Source of the DNA: Candidatus Peribacteria bacterium
GTDB lineage: Bacteria > Patescibacteriota > Gracilibacteria > Peribacterales > Peribacteraceae
Assembly (NCBI GenBank): GCA_023245765.1
Contig: JAHFJP010000010.1
Location: 1-39,130, forward strand
Length of the DNA stretch: 39,130 nucleotides
Reading direction: 5' to 3'
In this document: positions 24,332 to 31,400 of the stretch, piece after piece
Layout of the letters: each line of letters begins with the position of its first letter
How positions within the stretch are numbered: position 1 is the first letter of the stretch
Translations under genes and position numbers: made by a program
Notes under the pieces: model-generated
Seen by the model: only the letters and a program-made list of their open reading frames with translations
Database searches by the model: none
What the model was told of the DNA's origin: nothing

Positions 24332-24930
24332 ATGGACATCATTGAACCTGGATCGCTGGATCTTGATCAGGCGACGCTGCGTGTCGGCGGCGTGATGCTC
24401 AGTGACGACCGGGAAATTCTCGTAAAAGGAAATAAATTCATCGTCGTTGAGCATTTTGTCGATCATGAGGGAAATCCCGTTGATGAGAAGAGATTCGATG
24501 TGACGACGATGTGCTACTCGATTTTGTGGCGCCTGAGCGCGAGGATACGGGGAGACATGCAAGAGTTCTCCGCCATCATCAGGTTGTTGGCAAGACCGGA
24601 AGAATCGTTGGTGGTGGGCTGCTTACCTTGCAGGAGAATTCCATTGGATTGCGAGGCTCTTCGGGAGACTTCAATGCGGAGCCCCCACTCCAGCGTCAGC
24701 AATTCGGCCAGCTGCTTCTGCCGCAGTTGCAATCAATCTTGAAGAACGATGCGTTAACGATGGATGCCTACACCACGTTCTGGAGCACCAATCTTTATTG
24801 GCTGCGATTCCGGCAGATTCTTGATGCGATGGATCGTGATGAGCAACAGAGGGTGCGCCTTCCTGACAGGTTGGATTGGTATCGAGAAAGAGAGAGGGAT
24901 TATGAAAAACAAATGAATACCCCCAGCTGA
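24332..24930 (+). pseudogene. paralogue 2 of the uncharacterised family, frameshifted
   Basis: The first part (24332-24525) encodes MDIIEPGSLDLDQ...FDVTTMCYSI, matching paralogue 1. The match then continues in the -1 frame (FVAPEREDTGRH...LYWLRFRQILDAMDR...YRERERD), ending at 24930. The break falls in a four-T run at 24522-24525; one missing T would restore the frame. Both halves remain similar to paralogue 1, so the change is recent or is a sequencing error. It keeps a leaderless-type promoter. No standard slippery heptamer is present, so programmed frameshifting is unlikely. Confidence 0.7.
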
Positions 24931-25229
24931 TCATATCGTTCCGCCCGTCGTTCTTCCCCTGTCCGGTCTGGCATCGCAGTGACCGCATGCGAGTGCGCCT
25001 CCCCGGAGAGCACGCTGACGGCGAGAGTAGATGTGGAAAACTTTCAGCAGTGTAATCATGAAAAATTTTCCGCTGCGCGCAACCGACTTTTTGGACAACA
25101 CTTTTGCGTCGCTTCGCGTGTTCGCGCGAACAAAAATGCCACGCAGAGCTCGCTGTGGCACGCACACGAACTTGGAGAATTTTTTGTGCGGACATTCGTC
25201 GACCGTCAGAGGCGGAAGAAGAGAAAAAA
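24931..25229. other. 299-nt spacer upstream of the polyamine operon
   Basis: No convincing gene. Short hairpins TTCGCG/CGCGAA (about 25116-25133) and GCCACGCAGAG.../GTGGC (about 25138-25160) are present, as is one TGTGGAAAA word. No known riboswitch was recognised. The operon promoter begins at 25234. Confidence 0.4.
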
Positions 25230-25233
25230 ATGT

Positions 25234-25261
25234 TTGACAAGGGGGACTACGCGAATATATT
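25234..25261 (+). promoter_or_regulatory. promoter of the polyamine operon
   Basis: Exact TTGACA (25234-25239), 16-nt spacer, TATATT (25256-25261). The predicted start near 25268 leaves a leader of about 25 nt before the ATG at 25293. Confidence 0.7.
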
Positions 25262-25292
25262 TGGGCATATTATTTTTTCCCAATCAGAAGAC

Positions 25293-25865
25293 ATGGTTCT
25301 CTCCTCATCGAAGACGCTCGCCCCGCGTACCACCGCCAAGCGCGTCTTCCGTGCCAAGATCGAACTGCAGGATCGTCCTGCGTCATTCAAACCGCCGACT
25401 GAGGCGGAGTACAAGAGCAGCAATGCCTGGGGTCTGGCCACAGCGGTCGACATCCATGGCTGCAATGCCAAGACCATCCGGGACGCGGATGCCATCAAGC
25501 GCTTCACCAAGGAGCTCTGCAAGAGACTGGGTGTAAAAATGTTCGGCGAGACCGTCGTCGTCGATTTCGGCGCCGATCCCAAAGTGAGTGGCTTCTCGCT
25601 CGTCCAGTTGATCGAGACCTCCCTCGTTTCCGGCCACTTCGGCAACGGAGACACGAACTACGTCTATCTCGACGTGTTCAGCTGCAAGTACTACGACCCG
25701 CAAAAGATCATTGATTACGCACTCGAATTCTTCGAGGGCACCACGCACAACGCCCACTGCATGCTCCGCGGCTGTGAGAACTTCCCGCAGGAGTACCGTG
25801 AGGATTTCGCCAACCGCAATATCGTTCTGCAGGAGCTCTGTCCTCGCGTCCCCGCACGGGCCTAA
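25293..25865 (+). CDS. SpeD-fold pyruvoyl decarboxylase, probably altered specificity
   Basis: A 190-residue member of the AdoMet decarboxylase (SpeD) family, which self-cleaves at a Ser to form a pyruvoyl cofactor. Family blocks: AVDIHGCNAKTIRD near 51-64, then VSGFSLVQLIETS with Ser110, His115 in SGHF, and Cys131 in YLDVFSCKYYDP; these match the cleavage Ser, processing His and catalytic Cys, with one inserted residue. The usual ESH is replaced by ETS-Leu, so the first His after the Ser is missing. Some SpeD relatives are known to decarboxylate ornithine or arginine instead of AdoMet. The neighbour needs putrescine and no spermidine synthase is present, so ornithine decarboxylation is plausible (inference). 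Start 25293 lies downstream of the promoter; ATG 25230 would lie before it. Confidence 0.75.
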   Translation: MVLSSSKTLAPRTTAKRVFRAKIELQDRPASFKPPTEAEYKSSNAWGLATAVDIHGCNAKTIRDADAIKRFTKELCKRLGVKMFGETVVVDFGADPKVSGFSLVQLIETSLVSGHFGNGDTNYVYLDVFSCKYYDPQKIIDYALEFFEGTTHNAHCMLRGCENFPQEYREDFANRNIVLQELCPRVPARA

Positions 25866-25868
25866 GAA

Positions 25869-27374
25869 GTGGAGACGATTGAATCGTTATCGGCAAGGAT
25901 GCGGACCTCCTTCGGGGGACGCATCCTTTTGCTTGGCTACGGCGGCGTCTCCCAATGCACGTTGCCGCTTCTCCTGCGGCACATCGACATGCCCCGTGAC
26001 CGCATTACGGTCATGGATCTGATCGATTACGGCTCCTCGCCCATCCTGGCGCCATTTCTCAAAGAGGGCGTCAAGTTCGTGCAGGAGCACATTGTGCGCG
26101 ACAAGTATAAGGAGCAGCTCAAGAAGTACGTCGGCCCCGGCGACATCCTCATCGATCTGGCCTGGAACATGGCCTGCACCGACCTGCTCCAGTGGTGCCA
26201 TGACAACGACGTCATGTACATCAACACCTCCGTGGAGCTCTGGGATCCCTACGAGGACTTCGAGCACAAGCTCACGACGGACCGCACCCTCTACGTCCGC
26301 CACATGGCCATCCGCAAGATGATCAAAGAATGGGGGGGCAAGCCCAGTGCCACGGCAGTCCTGGAGCACGGTGCCAACCCCGGTCTCGTCTCGCACTTTA
26401 CCAAGCGCGCGCTCATCGATATCGCCAAGAAGATCATCGCGGAGAAGCCCAAGGATCCCCGCTGCGCGTCGCTCAAGTCCCTGATGGCCGAAGGGGCTTA
26501 CAACAAGCTCTCGCACCAGCTGGGGGTCAAAGTGATCCATATCAGCGAGATCGATACGCAGATTTCCAACAAGCCGCACGGCCCGGAGGAGTTCCTCAAC
26601 ACGTGGAGTGTCGAAGGTTTCTTCGAAGAGGGGACTGCCCCTGCCGAAATGGGCTGGGGAACGCACGAGCGCATTCTGCCTCCGGGCGCGCGTATGCACG
26701 TCTCCGGTCCGCGCAACCAGATCTGCATGGCGCAATACGGAATCAACACCTTCGTCCGGTCGCGCGTGCCCAGCCAGGACATCGTCGGCATGGTGGTCCG
26801 CCATGGCGAATCGTTCACCATCTCCGATTACCTTACCGTCAACGGCGAGGACGGCACGCCGGTGTACCGCCCCACAGTCCATTATGCCTACTGGCCATGC
26901 GCGGCCGCCATCGCGTCGCTCCACGCGCTGCGCGCACGCAGCTACAAGATGCAGGAGAAGTACCGCATCATGGAGGATGACATCCTCCCCGGCGGCAGAG
27001 ACGAACTTGGGGTTCTCCTGATGGGTCATGACTTCAAATCCTGGTGGGCCGGCACCATCCTCACGATCGACGAAACGCGCCGCCTTGTCCCGCACCAGAA
27101 CGCGACGACGCTGCAGGTGGCGGCATCTGTTCTCGGTGCCCTTTTCTGGATGATCAAAAACCCGCGCGCGGGCGTCAAAATCCCTGACCAGCTTCCCCAT
27201 GAGGAAATCATGCAGATCGCCGATCCGTACCTTGGCGAGATTGTCAGCAAGCCCATCGACTGGATGCCGCAGTACCGCGACGTTGCCTCCGCCAAGATCA
27301 ACCATAACTTCTCGCCTGCGGATGACGATCCGTGGCAGTTTCACCATTTCCTTCTCCAATCCCCCTCACTATGA
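25869..27374 (+). CDS. hss: homospermidine synthase
   Basis: Bacterial homospermidine synthase makes sym-homospermidine from two putrescines with NAD+ as a recycled redox cofactor and releases ammonia. The 501-residue protein has a Rossmann start RILLLGYGGVSQCTLPLLL, LAWNMACTDLLQWCHDNDVMYINT, then the family blocks EHGANPGLVSHF (near 166-177) and FLNTWSVEGFFEEGTAP with GWGTHE, which contain the Trp and Glu/Asn residues of the known active site. Length fits (about 475-490). Carboxyspermidine dehydrogenase is a related but shorter family. GTG start is 3 nt after the speD-like stop; an ATG ten codons on is an alternative. The end overlaps the next gene as ATGA. Confidence 0.88.
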   Translation: METIESLSARMRTSFGGRILLLGYGGVSQCTLPLLLRHIDMPRDRITVMDLIDYGSSPILAPFLKEGVKFVQEHIVRDKYKEQLKKYVGPGDILIDLAWNMACTDLLQWCHDNDVMYINTSVELWDPYEDFEHKLTTDRTLYVRHMAIRKMIKEWGGKPSATAVLEHGANPGLVSHFTKRALIDIAKKIIAEKPKDPRCASLKSLMAEGAYNKLSHQLGVKVIHISEIDTQISNKPHGPEEFLNTWSVEGFFEEGTAPAEMGWGTHERILPPGARMHVSGPRNQICMAQYGINTFVRSRVPSQDIVGMVVRHGESFTISDYLTVNGEDGTPVYRPTVHYAYWPCAAAIASLHALRARSYKMQEKYRIMEDDILPGGRDELGVLLMGHDFKSWWAGTILTIDETRRLVPHQNATTLQVAASVLGALFWMIKNPRAGVKIPDQLPHEEIMQIADPYLGEIVSKPIDWMPQYRDVASAKINHNFSPADDDPWQFHHFLLQSPSL

Positions 27375-28225
27375 ACCCTGCTCTCACCGTACTCCGTCGC
27401 GATATCGCCCTTTCTTCCGCTCGGAAGCAAAAGGTCGATCACCCGCATCTCCTGATGTGCGCTCCGGAATTCTTCGGGATCGAATACGAAATCAACGTGT
27501 GGATGGATGTGAACAATCCCTGCGACAAGGAGCTCGCTCATACGCAATGGATCCGCCTCAAACGCACACTCGAGAAATTGGGCGCACACATTCACCTCAT
27601 CGAGCCGGCACGGGAGCCTGACCTTGTCTTCACCGCCAATGCAGGCCTCGTGTACGACAACATCTTCATCCCGTCACGGTTCCGGTTTCCCGAGCGTCAG
27701 GGGGAAGAGAAGTACAACAAGAAGTGGTTCGCCGACGCCGGTTTCGAGATCAAAGAAGTTCCGGAAGGCGTTTTCTTTGAAGGTGCCGGAGATGCGCTGT
27801 TCGCGGGCGACACGCTCTTTGCCGGCTACGGATTCCGTACCCAAGTCGAGGCGTACGACCACATCCATCGCATTCTTGGCTGCAAGGTTGTTCCTCTGCA
27901 GCTCAAGGATCCGCGCTTCTATCACTTTGATACCTGCTTCTGCCCGCTCAACGATCATCAGGCAATTTACTTTCCAGGAGCGTTTACGGATGAAAGCGTC
28001 GAACTGATCAACAAGCACCTCGAAGCGTTCGCGGTTCCGGAAGCGGATGCCGCTCTCTACGCCTGCAATGCCGTGGTGATCGGCAATACCGTCGTGCATC
28101 AGGCCGGCTGCGCGGAAACGCAAGAGATCCTCCATCGTGCCGGATTCGAATCCCGTCCGGTCGATATGGGCGAATTCCGCAAATCCGGAGGATCGTCCAA
28201 ATGCCTCACGATCAAGCTCAATTAG
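27371..28225 (+). CDS. arginine dihydrolase/DDAH-family amidinohydrolase
   Basis: A 284-residue guanidino-group modifying enzyme (alpha/beta propeller). Visible catalytic positions: PDLVFTANAGLVYDN with Asn90, FEGAGDALF with Glu137 and Asp141, HFDTCFCPL with His185 and Asp187, and Cys278 in SGGSSKCLTIKLN near the end. The FTANAG form resembles arginine dihydrolases (ArgZ/AgrE N-domain, arginine to ornithine, CO2 and ammonia), whereas DDAH and arginine deiminase usually have acidic residues there. As the last gene in an operon with a decarboxylase and homospermidine synthase, supplying ornithine is a sensible job (inference). Dimethylarginase or deiminase activity remains possible. It overlaps hss by 4 nt. 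Confidence 0.75.
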   Translation: MNPALTVLRRDIALSSARKQKVDHPHLLMCAPEFFGIEYEINVWMDVNNPCDKELAHTQWIRLKRTLEKLGAHIHLIEPAREPDLVFTANAGLVYDNIFIPSRFRFPERQGEEKYNKKWFADAGFEIKEVPEGVFFEGAGDALFAGDTLFAGYGFRTQVEAYDHIHRILGCKVVPLQLKDPRFYHFDTCFCPLNDHQAIYFPGAFTDESVELINKHLEAFAVPEADAALYACNAVVIGNTVVHQAGCAETQEILHRAGFESRPVDMGEFRKSGGSSKCLTIKLN

Positions 28226-28485
28226 GTCGGTCTGAATATGTGATCACTGTCAGAGGAAATTCATGAAGAGTCCTTGTCAGAGCCAAATGTTATGAACATT
28301 GACTTAAATATTTAAATGAATTTTAAGATACTATTTTTTTATCGAATATCGAGGGGGAAGAGCGCTGGAAACCGCATGTGTAAGAGATATTTATCCTCGG
28401 TGTCAGAGTGTAATCCGATTGACACTGTTTTGCCAAAACAGGCAAAGTGTCCTCCTTTTTGTTCACCTCTCTTCCCCTCTGCACT
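28226..28485 (+). promoter_or_regulatory. leader region of the giant adhesin gene
   Basis: AT-rich start with TTGACT (28299-28304) and TAAGAT (28324-28329), a 19-nt spacer, as the best promoter guess; the palindrome TTAAATATTTAA lies between them. Further on are TTGACA (28419-28424) and the inverted repeat CTGTTTT-GCC-AAAACAG (28425-28441). GACACT/AGTGTC also flank this repeat, so alternative hairpins are possible. The last 35 nt before the ATG are pyrimidine-rich, as at the S-layer gene. Confidence 0.4.
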
Positions 28486-31400
28486 ATGGCGCGCCGCTCC
28501 ATTTTCTCTCTCTCCATCTGCGCCGTATTTGCACTGCATATCATTGCTCCGGCTCTTCCACTTCTTCCGACGTTTGCCATTGAGACTGCGAATGCCGCTG
28601 ATCCGCAGTGCAGCGATACAGTCGATAACGACCACGATGGCCAAGTCGACTTTTATGATTCAGATTGTTACAAAGACGGCGTCTATGATCGGACCAGGAG
28701 CGAGTCGGCGCCAGTGCAACAGCAAGGTGTGAAGCCGGCTTCGACGGTGTTCATGATGACCATCAACGGGAGTCACAATAATGCCAAGATTTATCCGGGC
28801 CAGCCCGTCACCGTGTCGTGGTCTGCGCCGTCGGGATACACGTATTGCAATACGGGAGTGTCTCCCGCTCAACCCAATGGCTGGGGAAGCTACGTCTACA
28901 AAAATCCCAGTGGCTCAGAAGTATGGTGGCCCACAGTCGCCGCCATGCGTTTCCAGCTGCAGTGTGCGATTGATCAAAATCATGGAATGGAAATAGAGGA
29001 TGGAGTCGCATCGGACTGGATCTACCAATGCTCCGACGGCATTGATAATGACAACGACGGCGTCATCGACATGAATGACGTCAGTTGCAGCTCGACGACT
29101 GACAATGATGAAACGAACCCCAAGGCTGCCTGTCAGGACGGTGCCGATAACGATAACGACGGTCTCATCGACTTTCCGCAGGATCCGGGTTGTTCGAGCA
29201 AGCAGGACAACGACGAGTTCAATGCTCCGGCTTCCGTGACGGACGCCTCCATCGCTCTGGACATTGATCCGCAGATCAATCGCGGCGACAATTTGCCGGA
29301 AAAAATCACTGTGAGGAATGTTGGGACAACCAATATCCCCGGTGGAGTCGTGAAGCAAACGATCCCTTCCGGCTTTACCTACAACCCGGCGCTTTCGAAT
29401 GTCTCCTGCACCGTTGCCGGTACGCTTCTCTCTTGCCCCGTGGGAGCGCTCGCACCCAATCAATCTCAACAACTCATCGTCTATTTGACCGTTTCGCCAT
29501 CGCTGGCATGCAATTCCACTGTGAACACGCTCGTCTCCTTCGAGCCGACGGTGACCGATAGCAATCCCGGCAACAACACCGCAGGCGATTCGTTCTTGGT
29601 CACTTGTTCCGCTCCGCCTCCGGCTGCGCAATGCGCCGACGGGATAGACAACGACAACGACGGTTTCGTTGACATGAACGACTTCAGCTGTAGCTCAGCA
29701 TCCGACAACGACGAAACCAATCCCAAGGCGCAGTGCCAGGATGGTGCGGATAACGATGGCGATGGTGTGGTCGACTCTCAGGATCCCGGTTGCGTGAACT
29801 CACAGGATAATGACGAGTCCAACGCCGCTCCCACTCCCCAATGCCGCAATGAAGTGCAGCAGGGAGTGCTGGTCAATAACTGCAACTCACCTGCTGGCAA
29901 TGGTCTCTGTACGAACGCGTTCTACAAGGACATCACGTTCAGCCAGACATACAGCGCTCCGCCAAACGTTCTCGTGACCATCAATCATATCACCGAAAGT
30001 CCATCGTGCGCGGGTGGTGCGACCGACAAAGCGCTCTGCTATCCGAGCAATATCACCACGACGGGCTTCCGTCTCAATTGCGGCGGTTCGCCGGTCAATG
30101 ACGCTTGCGGAACAGGAACGAACGGTTACTTCACCATGGCGACGGCCAACTGGACTGCGGTCGAATCCGGAGCCGCGTGCAAGGCGCAGAGCGGACACGG
30201 CATCGTCCCGCAGAATTGCTCGGATAATCAGGGTGGTCTGTGCGCATCGGGGACCTTCAGCACGCCGATCACCTTCTCGACGCCGTATGCCTCCGCGCCG
30301 AATGTTCTCGTTGCGGCGGAAAATGTCTCAAACCAGGCCGGTTGCGTGGGAGGTGCAACCGATCAAATCGAATGTTTCCCGTCCGGCATCACCACCACGG
30401 GCTTCACTCTCAACTGCAGCGGATCGCCGTACCAATCGTGCGGGACATCTGAGGGATTTAAATCCCTCGCGACCGCCGGATGGCTTGCAACGGAGACGAC
30501 GAATCAATGTCGCATCCAAAGCCAGCATCTACTGATGACGAATGAATGTCCGAGTGGCGTCATCAATCAGACGTGCGCCGGCGGCTTCCGCAAGACCGTT
30601 ACCTTCCCGCAGGCGTTTGGTGCTGCGCCCAAAGTGATCGTCAGTACGGAACTCACCACCGATTCCTCCGGCGTATCTGCGTGTGCTCAGGGAGCGTCGG
30701 ATGCGTACAAGTGTGAAGCACAGAACATCACCGCGACAGGATTCACCGCCGTCTGCTGGGGATCGCCCGAAGGCGCCGAGTGTGGAGCGGCACAGGAGGG
30801 ATACACCACGAGCGCGAAGTTCGGATACATGGCGATTGATGGCAGCTGCGCGCAGGGCAACCCGCCACCCACAGCGCAATGTTCCGACGGAGCCGATAAC
30901 GACGGTGATGGCTTTATCGACAGCAACGACTTCAGCTGCAGCTCGACCTCCGATAACGACGAAACCAATCCCAAGGCCCAGTGCCAGGACGGCATCGACA
31001 ACGACAACGATGGTAAGGTCGATTCCCAGGATCCCGGATGTGCTAATACGCAGGACAATGACGAGACCAATGCCGTGACCGGATCCGCGGATCTCTCCCT
31101 CACGCTGAACATTGATCCGCAGATCAACAAAGGCGACAACCTGCCCGTCAAATTCACTGTCCAGAACGTCGGAACATTCACCGTTCCCAATGCAGTGGTG
31201 ACCATGACCGTTCCCTCTGGAATGACCTTCAACGCCGGTCTCTCCAATCCCGCCTGTTCGGTGGCCGGATCGACGCTCACCTGCAACGTGCCGACGTTGA
31301 CGAGCGGTCAATCAGTCACCTTCCTGACCTACTTCGGCACGGCCTCGCAGGCATGCAGCGCGACGATTCCGTTCCAGGGCACGGTCACGACGTCTTCCAC

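Noticed and set aside
24515-24530. programmed -1 ribosomal frameshift in the second paralogue
   Set aside because: No X-XXY-YYZ slippery heptamer in the zero frame and no clear downstream stem; a single missing T in a T-run explains it more simply.
25887-27359. 490-codon open frame antisense to homospermidine synthase
   Set aside because: It covers a clearly assigned gene on the other strand and has shadow-type composition (His/Asp/Arg/Val-rich).
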